From Leifsonia soli (lineage in GTDB: Bacteria > Actinomycetota > Actinomycetes > Actinomycetales > Microbacteriaceae), in assembly GCF_013408745.1 (NCBI RefSeq), contig NZ_JACCBJ010000001.1:1-64000 (forward strand): a DNA stretch of 64,000 nt, in the 5' to 3' direction. A model generated the notes under the pieces. The model was not told the DNA's origin, did not search any database, and saw nothing but the letters and a program-made list of their open reading frames with translations. This document shows, in pieces, positions 34,315 to 42,811 of the stretch (the first letter of the stretch is position 1; every line of letters begins with the position of its first letter). The position numbers and the translations under genes were made by a program.

Positions 34315-35018
34315 GAACCATCCGCCCGGACGACCCCGGAGCGACGGCGACCTCGACCGGTGCGCGGTCCATCGAGCCCCCGATCCGCCTGGCCATCCTC
34401 GACGATCACGAGATCCTGCTCGACAGCCTGTCCTCCTGGATCGAGAAGAACGCCCCCGAGTTCGATCTCGTCGTCCGGGCCGGGAGCTGGCTGGAGCTCG
34501 TCCACAGCGACGCCTTCCCCACCGACCTCGTCATCATGGACCTGCAGCTGAAGGAGTCGGTGTCGATCGGCGCCCGGGTGCGCACCTGCCGCGCGGCGGG
34601 TGCGAAGGTCGTCGTCCTCAGCGCCGTGGACACGCCGGAGGACCGGGATGCGGCGCTCGCCGCCGGCGCCGTCGCCTACGTCACGAAGTCGCAGCCGATG
34701 ACCGAGCTCGTCGCCGCCGCGCTGGCGGCTTCCGGCCGCGGCGCCGGCCGCGCCGCCGCCGCGCCGCCCGCCTGGCGGCCGAAGCCGCTCATCCCGGAGT
34801 CCGCCCGGCCGCGGCTGAGCGACGGGGAGCGCCAGGCGCTCGTCCTCTACGCCGACGGACGCACGACGTCCGAGGTGGCACGCGCCATGAACGTGCAGTA
34901 CGAGACGGCCAAGACCTACTTGCGCCGGGTGCGCGAGAAGTACGGGAAGGCGGGTCGTCCGACGAGCTCCCGCGCCGACCTCATCCGCCGCGCCGCCGAG
35001 GACGGCTACCTCACCTGA
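34311..35018 (+). CDS. NarL/FixJ-family response regulator
   Basis: The 235-residue protein has a receiver domain with the acidic pair DDH (about 31-33), phosphoacceptor Asp77 in IMDLQL, Ser in VVLSAVD and Lys in VTKSQ. After an Ala/Arg-rich linker comes a LuxR-type helix-turn-helix (SDGERQALVLYADGRTTSEVA, YETAKTYLRRVREKYGKAGR). It should be phosphorylated by the kinase two genes upstream and bind DNA as a dimer. The overlapping starts indicate fixed stoichiometry of the three proteins. Confidence 0.9.
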   Translation: MRTIRPDDPGATATSTGARSIEPPIRLAILDDHEILLDSLSSWIEKNAPEFDLVVRAGSWLELVHSDAFPTDLVIMDLQLKESVSIGARVRTCRAAGAKVVVLSAVDTPEDRDAALAAGAVAYVTKSQPMTELVAAALAASGRGAGRAAAAPPAWRPKPLIPESARPRLSDGERQALVLYADGRTTSEVARAMNVQYETAKTYLRRVREKYGKAGRPTSSRADLIRRAAEDGYLT

Positions 35019-35050
35019 CGCGCCGTCGGGCTTCCCCCGCCCCCGCCCCG

Positions 35051-35056
35051 TAGGAT
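35051..35056 (+). promoter_or_regulatory. Leaderless promoter of the thymidine kinase gene
   Basis: TAGGAT ends 7 nt before the GTG start codon of the kinase gene. Confidence 0.55.
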
Positions 35057-35062
35057 CGGTGC

Positions 35063-35737
35063 GTGGCAAAACTGTATTTCCGCTACGGAGCGATGAACAG
35101 CGGCAAGAGCACGGCCATGCTTCAGGCCGCGTACAACTACGAGGAGCGCGGCCACCGCGTCCTGCTCACGAAGCCGTCGATCGACACCAAGGGCGATCTG
35201 GGCATCCTCTCCCGTCTGGGCGTGACGAGGGAGGTCGACTTCCTCATCGCCCCGGAGACCGACGCATACGGCTCCTTCCACCGGCACCGCGAGCGCACCC
35301 TCAAGCGCTTCGGCACCGACGTCAGCGCGCTCCTCGTGGACGAGGCGCAGTTCCTGACCGAGGCGCAGGTCGACGATCTCCTGCGCATCGCCCTGCTCGA
35401 CGATGTCCCGGTGCTCGCCTACGGCATCCGCACCGACTTCCAGACCGTCGCCTTCCCGGGGAGCCGCCGCCTGCTCGAGGTCGCGCACAGCCTGGAGGAG
35501 TTGAAGACGATCTGCCGCTGCGGGCGGAAGGCGATCTTCAACGCCCGCAAGATCGATGGGGTGTTCGTCTTCGACGGAGACCAGGTCGCCATCGACGGAG
35601 CGTCGGTGTCGTACGAGTCGCTCTGCGGAAACTGCTACCTTCAGGAAAGTCGAGGCATCCTCAACAACGGTCGGAGGCACTGGCCCGTCGAGGCGGCTCC
35701 CGCCTACGTGGACGAACCCGACCCCGACTTCACCTGA
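35063..35737 (+). CDS. tdk: Thymidine kinase (type II)
   Basis: The 224-residue enzyme phosphorylates thymidine in the salvage pathway. It has P-loop GAMNSGKST (residues 9-17), VDEAQFLT (Walker B plus the catalytic Glu), GIRTDFQ and the structural zinc cysteines CRCG...CGNC. The length is normal for the family with a short extension PAYVDEPDPDFT. The GTG start is leaderless by its TAGGAT box. Confidence 0.95.
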   Translation: MAKLYFRYGAMNSGKSTAMLQAAYNYEERGHRVLLTKPSIDTKGDLGILSRLGVTREVDFLIAPETDAYGSFHRHRERTLKRFGTDVSALLVDEAQFLTEAQVDDLLRIALLDDVPVLAYGIRTDFQTVAFPGSRRLLEVAHSLEELKTICRCGRKAIFNARKIDGVFVFDGDQVAIDGASVSYESLCGNCYLQESRGILNNGRRHWPVEAAPAYVDEPDPDFT

Positions 35738-35784
35738 CCCCGCGTCACGCTCGACGGCGACCCCACTCGAAGGAACGGAACACC

Positions 35785-37092
35785 ATGAGAATCTCCGTGA
35801 TCGGATGCGGCTACCTCGGAGCCGTGCACGCCGCGTCGATGGCCCATCTGGGTCACGACGTCGTGGGCATCGACGTCGACGAGGCCAAGATCGCCCTGCT
35901 CTCCGCGGGTCGGCCGCCGTTCTTCGAACCCGGACTGCCGGAGGTGCTCGAGTCGGCGACGCCGTCGGGGCGCCTGCGCTTCACCACCGACTTCTCCGCC
36001 GTCTCCGAGTCCGACGTGCACTTCGTCGCTGTCGGGACACCGCAGGTCGCCGACGGGGACGCCGCCGACATGCGCTTCGTCGACGCCGCCTTCGCCTCGC
36101 TCCTGGAGCATGTGAAGCCCGGCGACCTCATCGTGGGGAAGAGCACCGTCCCGGTCGGGACGGCCGCGCGCCTGGCGGACCTCGTCGCGTCGGTGCAGCC
36201 GGAGGTCACGCTCGCCTGGAATCCCGAGTTCCTCCGCGAGGGATTCGCGGTCAGCGACACGGTGAACCCCGACCGGCTGGTCTACGGAGTGCCGGAGGGG
36301 GAGTCGGGGGAGCGCGCCGCGCGGTTGCTCAACGAGGTGTACGAGTCCGCCGTCGCCGCGGGCACGCCGGTGATCGTGACGGACTACGCGACGTCGGAAC
36401 TCGTGAAGGTGTCCGCGAACGCCTTCCTCGCCACGAAGATCTCGTTCATCAACGCGATGGCCGAGATCGCCGAGGTGACCGGGGCGGATGTGACGAAGCT
36501 CGCGGATGCGATCGGGCACGATGCGCGCATCGGACGCCGCTTCCTCAATGCCGGCGTCGGCTTCGGCGGCGGCTGCCTCCCCAAGGACATCCGGGCGTTC
36601 AGCGCTCGCGCGCGGGAGCTCGGAAAGGGCGAAGCGGTCCGGTTCCTCGACGAGGTCGACAAGATCAACCTCCGCCGCCGGACCCGGGTCGTCGAGCTGG
36701 TCCGCGAGGAGGCCGGCGGTCTCGCCGGCGTTCGTGTCGGCGTGCTGGGCCTCGCGTTCAAGCCCCACTCGGACGACCTCCGCGACTCGCCGGCACTGGA
36801 CATCGCCATGCGGCTCGCCGACGCTGGGGCCATCGTGACCGCGTCCGATCCCCAGGCGATCGAGAACGCGCGGCACCGCGCGCCCCAGCTGCTCTTCGCC
36901 GAGACGGCGGAGGATGCCGTCCGTGGCGCCGATGTCGTCGTCCTGATCACCGAGTGGCCGGAGTTCACGGGACTGGATCCGGTCGCCGTCGGCGACCTCG
37001 TCGCGCATCGCACGATCATCGACGGTCGCAACGCGCTCGATCCGGCCGCGTGGCGCGCGGCCGGCTGGACGTACCGCGGTTTGGGCCGCTGA
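35785..37092 (+). CDS. ugd: UDP-glucose 6-dehydrogenase
   Basis: The 435-residue enzyme oxidises UDP-glucose to UDP-glucuronate with two NAD+. It has the Rossmann motif GCGYLGAVHAASMA (residues 7-20), VAVGTPQ, STVPVGT, WNPEFLREG, the catalytic Cys264 in FGGGCLPKD, and GLAFKPHSDDLRDSPA. AAGGAACGG lies about 9 nt before the ATG. UDP-glucuronate feeds capsule or teichuronic-type polymers, which fits the DUF4012 and sortase-substrate genes that follow. Confidence 0.95.
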   Translation: MRISVIGCGYLGAVHAASMAHLGHDVVGIDVDEAKIALLSAGRPPFFEPGLPEVLESATPSGRLRFTTDFSAVSESDVHFVAVGTPQVADGDAADMRFVDAAFASLLEHVKPGDLIVGKSTVPVGTAARLADLVASVQPEVTLAWNPEFLREGFAVSDTVNPDRLVYGVPEGESGERAARLLNEVYESAVAAGTPVIVTDYATSELVKVSANAFLATKISFINAMAEIAEVTGADVTKLADAIGHDARIGRRFLNAGVGFGGGCLPKDIRAFSARARELGKGEAVRFLDEVDKINLRRRTRVVELVREEAGGLAGVRVGVLGLAFKPHSDDLRDSPALDIAMRLADAGAIVTASDPQAIENARHRAPQLLFAETAEDAVRGADVVVLITEWPEFTGLDPVAVGDLVAHRTIIDGRNALDPAAWRAAGWTYRGLGR

Positions 37093-37146
37093 GCACCCCT
37101 CGCGCGAATCGCCCCGTTTGGGGGCCGCCAAAAAAGTGAGGATTTG

Positions 37147-37152
37147 TTAGAT
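37147..37152 (+). promoter_or_regulatory. Leaderless promoter of the DUF4012 gene
   Basis: TTAGAT ends 8 nt before the ATG, within a locally A/T-rich stretch (AAAAAAGTGAGGATTTGTTAG) that stands out from the surrounding GC-rich sequence. Confidence 0.5.
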
Positions 37153-37159
37153 TTGTCGC

Positions 37160-39037
37160 ATGGCGACAGGTCTCACGGAGCCGGACGCGCCGCCGCGTCC
37201 CGCGGTCGGGCCGTCGGCCGCGCCACGACGGCGGCTCCGGCTGCGACACCCCGTCGTCGTCGGCATCCTCGTGGGGCTGGGCATCATCCTGCTCTTCACC
37301 GTCGTGTGGATCGGCGTGCGCGGCTTTCTGGCGCAGCGCTCGCTGACCGATGCGATCCCCGCCGCCGAGCGGGTCAAGTCCGCCATCGGGTCGGGTGACC
37401 TCGTGGCCGCGGGCCGCGCCGCGGACGAACTCAGCCGGCACACGCGCGACGCCGCGGCGCTCACGTCCGACCCGGTGTGGGTCACGGTCGAGGCCGTCCC
37501 GTGGCTGGGCCCGAACCTCACCGCCGTCCGGACCGCCGCCGCCGCGTCCGACGACGTGGCCTCGCGCGTCGTCCGCCCGCTGGTCGCCGCGGGAGCGGGG
37601 GTGGACCTCCGTGCCCTGGCCATCACAGGCGGCCGGATCGATCTCGCGCCGATCACGGCGGCTCAACCCGCGGTGGCGAAGGCGCGGAGCGCGTTCGCCG
37701 ACGCCCGCGCGAGCGTCGCCACGATCGAGACCGGGGCTCTCGTCAGCCCGGTCGCTGAGGGAGTGGATCGGCTGCACGACGTGCTCGACAAGGCCGCGCC
37801 GGACATGGATGCCCTGGGCAACGCCGTCCGCCTGCTTCCGGCGATGCTCGGCGCCGATGGGCCGCGCGACTACCTCCTCGCCGCGCAGAACCCCGCAGAG
37901 CTCCGGGCGACGGGCGGCCTCATCGGTGCTGTCGCCCTCGTCCACGCCGACAACGGCGCCGTGACGCTGCAGCGTCAGGAGGCGGGCACATCCATCGGGC
38001 CGTGGAAGGCGCCGGTCGCCGACATCCCGCTCAACACCGAGGGGCTCTACGGCCCCCTCGTGGGGCGCTACCTCCAGGATGCGAACCTCACGCCGGACTT
38101 CCCGCTCGCCGCGGCGACGGCGTCGCGGATGTGGACGACGACCTACGGCGGAACGGTCGACGGCGTCGTCGCCGTCGACCCGGTCGTCCTCAGCGGGCTC
38201 CTGAAGGCGACCGGGCCGGTCACGCTCCCGACCGGGGATCGGCTCACCTCCGCCAACGCCGTGCAGCTGCTGCTGAGCGATGTCTACCAGCGATATGCGG
38301 ATCCCGCGCAGCAGGATGCCTTCTTCGCCTCCGCCGCGAGCGCCGTGTTCGACCGGATGTCCTCCGGCGACGTGGATGCGAAGAAGCTGCTCACCGCGCT
38401 GGCCGACGCGGGAGAGTCGCGTCGCGTGCTGATCTGGACCAACCACGGCGACGATCAGAAGGTGCTCAACGGCACCACCCTCGCGGGCGGTCTTCCCGCA
38501 TCCGACCTCTCGACCGCCGGCATCGGCGTCTATTTCAACGATGCCACCGGCGCCAAGATGGACTACTACCTCCGTACCTCCGTCGCCGCCGGCTCCGCCG
38601 TGTGCCGAGCAGACGGCAAACCCTCGACCGTCGTGACGGTGACTCTCACCAACCGGGCTCCTGCGGACGCGGCGACCGCGCTTCCCCGCTACGTGACCGG
38701 TGGGGGCACATACGGGGTGACTCCCGGGAACATCCGCACCCGGGTGGCGGTCTACGGGCCGACGGGGGGCCTTCTGGCAGCGACGCTCAGCGGCGGCGAG
38801 AACTACACGACCGTGGCGGGGGTGGACAGATCCCGGCCGGTCAGCCTCTACACGGTCGAGCTCGCGCCGGGCGAGTCGAAGACGGTCACCGTGCAGTTCC
38901 TCAACGACCAGCAGACATCGTCGGATCTCAGCGTCGTGACGACTCCGACGCTGCCGGGGGACGGGACGACCCCCGATATGGGGGCACGCAACGCCGTCGC
39001 GCCCATTGTCGTGCAGTGCTCATCCGTCGTAAAGTGA
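37160..39037 (+). CDS. DUF4012 membrane-anchored surface protein
   Basis: This is 625 residues with a cytosolic basic N-terminus, one TM helix (about 33-55) and a large extracytoplasmic region. The DUF4012 domain is recognised by LLAAQNPAELRATGGLIGAV (about residues 239-258), SRMWTTTYGGTVDGVVAVDP and VLIWTNHGDDQKVL. DUF4012 proteins are common next to polysaccharide genes in actinobacteria, are distantly related to LytR-CpsA-Psr-like envelope proteins, and have no proven activity. Neighbours are ugd upstream and a sortase-type protein 53 bp downstream. Confidence 0.82.
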   Translation: MATGLTEPDAPPRPAVGPSAAPRRRLRLRHPVVVGILVGLGIILLFTVVWIGVRGFLAQRSLTDAIPAAERVKSAIGSGDLVAAGRAADELSRHTRDAAALTSDPVWVTVEAVPWLGPNLTAVRTAAAASDDVASRVVRPLVAAGAGVDLRALAITGGRIDLAPITAAQPAVAKARSAFADARASVATIETGALVSPVAEGVDRLHDVLDKAAPDMDALGNAVRLLPAMLGADGPRDYLLAAQNPAELRATGGLIGAVALVHADNGAVTLQRQEAGTSIGPWKAPVADIPLNTEGLYGPLVGRYLQDANLTPDFPLAAATASRMWTTTYGGTVDGVVAVDPVVLSGLLKATGPVTLPTGDRLTSANAVQLLLSDVYQRYADPAQQDAFFASAASAVFDRMSSGDVDAKKLLTALADAGESRRVLIWTNHGDDQKVLNGTTLAGGLPASDLSTAGIGVYFNDATGAKMDYYLRTSVAAGSAVCRADGKPSTVVTVTLTNRAPADAATALPRYVTGGGTYGVTPGNIRTRVAVYGPTGGLLAATLSGGENYTTVAGVDRSRPVSLYTVELAPGESKTVTVQFLNDQQTSSDLSVVTTPTLPGDGTTPDMGARNAVAPIVVQCSSVVK

Positions 39038-39090
39038 GAATTACTCATTCAACCCCGACCGTGAGCCGGGCCCCAACAGAAAGGCGGCCG

Positions 39091-39654
39091 ATGTTCAAGA
39101 AGATCCTGGCGGCTGTCGCCGTGACCGCGGGGCTGCTGCTTGCGGCCCCGACTGCGGCGAACGCCGTCAACTACACCGACGGCGCCCAGTGCAAGTTCGA
39201 CGTCAGCGTCGCAGAAGCGGGTGGAACAGCCACCCTCATCTGCATCCCGGGCACGTGGTCGCCGGGCGAGGCGATCAACTGGACCGTGAGCGGCCAGGAC
39301 GGCGCGGGCTTCAAGCTCGCCTCGCTCCGCACCGCAGACACCAGCCTCACCTTCACGAAGCACGCGAACGCGGACGGCAGCGACGTCCTCACCGTAACGC
39401 TCCCCGCGAGCGCCTCTGGCACCTACAGCGTCGTCGGACTCGGACAGAGCAGCGGCCACGAGTGCCCCGCCTCCCTGACCGTCCTTCCGGCCGACCAGGC
39501 GAGCACCGTCCTCGACCCGGGCAGCAGCGACGGACTGGCCCACACGGGCTCCGTCGTCGCCAGCTGGGCGGCATGGATGGGCGGCTCGCTCGTCGTCCTC
39601 GGCCTGATCGCCCTGGCGATCGTCGGCTGGGTGCGCAAGGTCAAAGCGTCCTGA
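39091..39654 (+). CDS. Secreted protein with LAxTG class E sortase signal
   Basis: This 187-residue protein has an N-terminal signal peptide (FKKILAAVAVTAGLLLAAPTAANA). The compact beta-rich domain has cysteines around DGAQCKFDV, LICIPG and HECPASL. A C-terminal sorting signal follows: LAHTG (149-153), a hydrophobic helix and basic tail RKVKAS. LAxTG is the motif preferred by class E sortases of high-GC Gram-positives, so the protein is probably linked covalently to peptidoglycan. No sortase gene is in the window. AGAAAGGCGG lies about 6 nt before the ATG. The middle domain matches no family I recognise. Confidence 0.72.
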   Translation: MFKKILAAVAVTAGLLLAAPTAANAVNYTDGAQCKFDVSVAEAGGTATLICIPGTWSPGEAINWTVSGQDGAGFKLASLRTADTSLTFTKHANADGSDVLTVTLPASASGTYSVVGLGQSSGHECPASLTVLPADQASTVLDPGSSDGLAHTGSVVASWAAWMGGSLVVLGLIALAIVGWVRKVKAS

Positions 39655-39669
39655 CGATCCACCCTCGGT

Positions 39670-39705
39670 GATTCCCGGTCCGGCCGTCTGGCCGGGCCGG
39701 GAATC
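39670..39705 (+). terminator. 16-bp-stem hairpin
   Basis: GATTCCCGGTCCGGCC (39670-39685) pairs with GGCCGGGCCGGGAATC (39690-39705), one G-U, loop GTCT, 15 bp after the sorting-signal gene. No U-tract follows. Confidence 0.75.
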
Positions 39706-39731
39706 GCTGCGTCCGGGGCTGCGTTGCAGCA

Positions 39732-40745
39732 GTGGTGAGCAGCATCCCCCTCAACGTCCTCGATCTCGCCAGCCGCCCCGCCGGGGGCACCAACGCCGAT
39801 GCCGTCGCCGGCACCATCGCACTCGCGCAGGCGGCGGAGCGCCTCGGTTACGAGCGGTTCTGGGTGGCTGAGCACCACGGAATGCCCGCCATCGCCTCCA
39901 GCGCCCCGGCCGTCCTGATCGCCGGCATCGCCGCGGCGACCGACCGCATCCGGGTCGGCAGCGGCGGTGTGATGCTGCCCAACCACGCGCCGCTGGTGGT
40001 GGCGGAGCAGTTCGGCACCCTGCGCGCCCTGTACGGCGACCGCATCGACCTCGGCATCGGCCGTGCGCCGGGCACGGACGGAGCGACGGCGATGGCCTTG
40101 CGGCGCAGCCCGGAGGGGCTGGGCGTCGAGGACTTCCCGCAGCAGCTCCTCGACCTGTTCGGCTTCTTCTACGGCGGCATGAGCGACGCGAACCCGCTGC
40201 ACGGCATCACGGCCATCCCCGGCCTCGGCGACGCCCCTCAGATCTGGCTGCTCGGGTCGAGCGGATACAGCGCCCAGGTGGCGGCAGCGCTCGGCATCCC
40301 GTTCGCCTTCGCCCACCACTTCGCCGACGAGAACACGGAGGCCGCGCTGAACCTCTACCGGTCTCGGTTCGAGCCGAGCGACACTCTCGCCGAGCCGCAC
40401 ACGATGATCGCCGTCAACGTCATCGCGGATGAGGACCCGCAGACCGTGCGCTCCCTCTCGCTGCCCGGTCAGCTGTCCTTCCTGCGGATGCGGCAAGGAC
40501 TCAAGCCGGAGCCGGTCAGTGTCGAGGAGGCCCTGGCCCACGAGTTCACGCCGCTGGAAGAGGAGTTCATCGCCGCCCGCAACGCCCGGCAGGCCATCGG
40601 CACCCCCGACGAGGTGAGTGCCCGCCTCGAGTCGCTGCTGGCCTCGACCCAGGTGGACGAGCTGATGGTGTCGTCCGGAGCCGCAACGCTCGAGGGGCGC
40701 ATCCGTTCGCTGGAGATCGTCCGGGAGCTGTACCCCGCAGCATGA
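39732..40745 (+). CDS. Luciferase-like (LLM class) flavin monooxygenase
   Basis: The 337-residue TIM-barrel protein has the signatures [39 protein letters not shown] (about 44-61), [15 protein letters not shown] and [11 protein letters not shown] of the MsnO8-like subgroup. It should use reduced FMN and oxygen on an unknown substrate. GTG 39732 and GTG 39735 are both possible starts. The FMN reductase gene 88 bp downstream could supply FMNH2, making this a two-component system. Confidence 0.85.
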   Translation: MVSSIPLNVLDLASRPAGGTNADAVAGTIALAQAAERLGYERFWVAEHHGMPAIASSAPAVLIAGIAAATDRIRVGSGGVMLPNHAPLVVAEQFGTLRALYGDRIDLGIGRAPGTDGATAMALRRSPEGLGVEDFPQQLLDLFGFFYGGMSDANPLHGITAIPGLGDAPQIWLLGSSGYSAQVAAALGIPFAFAHHFADENTEAALNLYRSRFEPSDTLAEPHTMIAVNVIADEDPQTVRSLSLPGQLSFLRMRQGLKPEPVSVEEALAHEFTPLEEEFIAARNARQAIGTPDEVSARLESLLASTQVDELMVSSGAATLEGRIRSLEIVRELYPAA

Positions 40746-40756
40746 CGGACCGTGAC

Positions 40757-40781
40757 GCCGCCCCGCGCGATGAGGGGCGGC
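40757..40781 (+). terminator. 8-bp GC hairpin
   Basis: GCCGCCCC (40757-40764) pairs with GGGGCGGC (40774-40781), 12 bp past the monooxygenase stop and upstream of the reductase ribosome site. No U-tract follows, so it may only attenuate. Confidence 0.5.
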
Positions 40782-40833
40782 TCCGGGTACCGTTGGGCGA
40801 AATCCCGGTCCCCAGCCAGAAGGCGGTTCCCAC

Positions 40834-41424
40834 ATGTCGCATCCACTCAGCGTGGTCGGAGTGAGCGGAAGCCCGACGCACCCCTCGCGCACCACTGTGC
40901 TCGTCGACGAGGTCACCCGCGCGTACGCCGAGGCGTCCGGGGGCGTCGCCCGCACCATCCGGCTGGCGCCCCTTCTGCCCGAGCTCGGTGCCGGACCCTT
41001 CCGCAGCAGCCTCAGCCCGACAGTCACGGAGGCCCTGGAGGCTGTCGAGAACGCGGACATCCTGGTGGTCGGGTCGCCCGCCTACCGCGCCACCTACACG
41101 GGCTTGTTCAAGCTCTTCTTCGACCACGTCGGCCAGTACGCCCTGGTCGACAAGCCGGTCATCCTGACGGCGACAGGGGGCAGCGACCGGCACGCGCTTC
41201 TGGTCGAGCACCAGATGCGTCCGCTGTTCGGCTTCTTCCAGTCGCTGACCCTGCCCCTCGGCATCTACGCGAGCGAGAGCGATTTCGCCGACTACGAGAT
41301 CCGTTCGCAGGACCTCCGCGACCGCATCGACACCGCGGTCGCGCGCACGCTCCCGCTCGTCCGCTCGGACGACACGGCGTCGCGTCTGGCCGAGCCGGAG
41401 TTCGCCCGTCCCGACGCGTTCTGA
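40834..41424 (+). CDS. NAD(P)H-dependent FMN reductase (MsuE-like)
   Basis: The 196-residue flavodoxin-like protein has the FMN phosphate loop GVSGSPTHPSRTT (residues 9-21), VGSPAYRATYTGLFKLFFD and LTATGGSDRHALLVEHQMRP of the MsuE/CE1759 reductase group. It would reduce FMN for the upstream LLM monooxygenase. GAAGGCGG lies about 8 nt before the ATG. Confidence 0.88.
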   Translation: MSHPLSVVGVSGSPTHPSRTTVLVDEVTRAYAEASGGVARTIRLAPLLPELGAGPFRSSLSPTVTEALEAVENADILVVGSPAYRATYTGLFKLFFDHVGQYALVDKPVILTATGGSDRHALLVEHQMRPLFGFFQSLTLPLGIYASESDFADYEIRSQDLRDRIDTAVARTLPLVRSDDTASRLAEPEFARPDAF

Positions 41425-41566
41425 GGTCGAGCCAGGGCCCGTCAGCGGCTTCTCCACGGGTGTCGCGTGGTGCGCCCCACCCGCTACCCCGAACGCCGGT
41501 CCTCGCTGGCGCTCGGAGCGGCGCCCGGGGCCCCTCGCGGGCGGGGACCCCAGGAGACACCAGCGA

Positions 41567-41627
41567 GCAATGGAAAAGAGGAAGCCCCGGCTCGCGATGC
41601 GAGCCGGGGCTTCCTCTTTTCCATTGC
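41567..41627. terminator. Perfect 29-bp inverted repeat, bidirectional terminator
   Basis: The 29 bases at 41567-41595 are exactly reverse-complementary to 41599-41627 around the 3-nt loop GAT. Each arm includes the core AGAGGAAGCCCCGGCTCGC. The CTTCCTCTTTTCC part of the stem acts as a U-rich stretch on either strand. It lies 1 bp beyond the tRNA-Pro 3' end (minus strand) and 142 bp past the FMN reductase stop, so it can serve both directions. The 140 bp before it is very GC-rich with further imperfect pairings (CTCGCTGG/CCAGCGAG) and no gene. Confidence 0.88.
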
Positions 41628-41628
41628 G

Positions 41629-41702
<74 letters not shown>

Positions 41703-41760
41703 AAGGCCTCATCCAGGATACACGAGCGGGGGAGTGGTCATGACCACAGCGCCTCCGCCC

Positions 41761-41835
41761 GGCACCCGTCGCCCCGGCACCCGTCGCCCCGGCACCCGTC
41801 GCCCCGGCACCCGTCGCTCCGGCACCCGTCGGCTC
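41761..41835. repeat. 15-bp tandem repeat, five copies
   Basis: Three exact copies of GGCACCCGTCGCCCC are followed by one single-base variant (GGCACCCGTCGCTCC) and a degenerate fifth (GGCACCCGTCGGCTC). The last touches the stop codon of the metallophosphoesterase. Such short direct repeats commonly vary in number between strains. Confidence 0.95.
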
Positions 41836-42811
41836 AGGGCGCTGCGGTCAGGGTGACCAGGGTCGCCTCGGGGCGGCAGGCGAAGCGCACCGGCGCGAAG
41901 ATGGATGTTCCGAGCCCTGCCGACACGTTCAGGTAGGCGGAGCGGAAGGCGTGACGCCAGATGCTCAATCCCTTCACCTGCGCGCGCGGGATGTCGCAGT
42001 TGGTGACCAGCGCTCCGAACCCGGGAACGCAGACCTGACCGCCGTGGGTGTGGCCGGCGAAGATCATCGAGGCGCCGTAGGTGACGAACGCATCCAGGAT
42101 GCGGCGGTACGGAGAGTGCGTGACGCCGATGGTGACGGCCTGCCGCTGCGCGCTCGGGCCCTCGTCCGGCCACGTGTTGTCGTCTGAAAAGGGGTCGTCC
42201 TCGCGCAGCTCGTCCAGCGCGCCGGGGATGGCCTCCACGCGGTCGAAGCGGATGTGCGGGTCGTCCACCCCGAAGAACTCGAGATGCGTTCCCCGGATCT
42301 CCAGGCCGGCCGCACGATTGTCCAGATCGGTCCAGCCCAGCTCGCGGAAGTACGCGGTCAACGCAGCGGTGTCGAGCCGCGGTGCGGTCGACGTGCGCTT
42401 CTTCGACGGCCCCAGGAAGTACTTCAGCGGGTTCTTGGCCTGCGGCCCGAAGTAGTCGTTGGATCCGTGAACGAACACGCCGGGGACGCCGCGGAAGCCG
42501 TCGTACGCTGCACGGACGCCCTCGAGCCCGCGGGCATGACCGAGCACGTCGCCGGTCTCGACGATCAGGTCCGGCTTCAGCCGGGCGAGGGAGCGGATCC
42601 ACTCCTGCTTGTCGCGCTGCCAGGGCGCCATGTGCAGGTCGGACAGGTGGAGGACCCGGATCGGCTGCGCACCGGCCGGAAGGACCGGAGCACTCACCTC
42701 ACGCAGCGTGTACGCGCGACGCTCGACCAGCGAACCGTACGCGAACGCGGCGGCACCCGCACCGGCGAGGACCGCCAGCGCGGACGCCGCAGGTCGGACT
42801 CCGCGAGCCAC
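41834..42811 (-). CDS. Membrane-anchored metallophosphoesterase
   Basis: The 325-residue protein has an N-terminal TM/signal anchor ([19 protein letters not shown]). A calcineurin-type domain follows with all metal motifs: HLSDLHM (about 55-61), [24 protein letters not shown] and AGHTHGGQ. It should be a two-metal hydrolase outside the membrane; relatives act on UDP-diacylglucosamine or other phosphoesters, and the substrate here is unknown. The GTG start overlaps the PBP stop by 1 bp (TAGTG), so it is cotranscribed with the PBP. Confidence 0.9.
   Translation of the reverse strand: MARGVRPAASALAVLAGAGAAAFAYGSLVERRAYTLREVSAPVLPAGAQPIRVLHLSDLHMAPWQRDKQEWIRSLARLKPDLIVETGDVLGHARGLEGVRAAYDGFRGVPGVFVHGSNDYFGPQAKNPLKYFLGPSKKRTSTAPRLDTAALTAYFRELGWTDLDNRAAGLEIRGTHLEFFGVDDPHIRFDRVEAIPGALDELREDDPFSDDNTWPDEGPSAQRQAVTIGVTHSPYRRILDAFVTYGASMIFAGHTHGGQVCVPGFGALVTNCDIPRAQVKGLSIWRHAFRSAYLNVSAGLGTSIFAPVRFACRPEATLVTLTAAP

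Noticed and set aside
41761..41835. CRISPR array or a small Arg-rich protein read on the plus strand
   Set aside because: The 15-bp units are contiguous without spacers. The encoded PGTRR repeat has no ribosome site and is the translation of a simple repeat.
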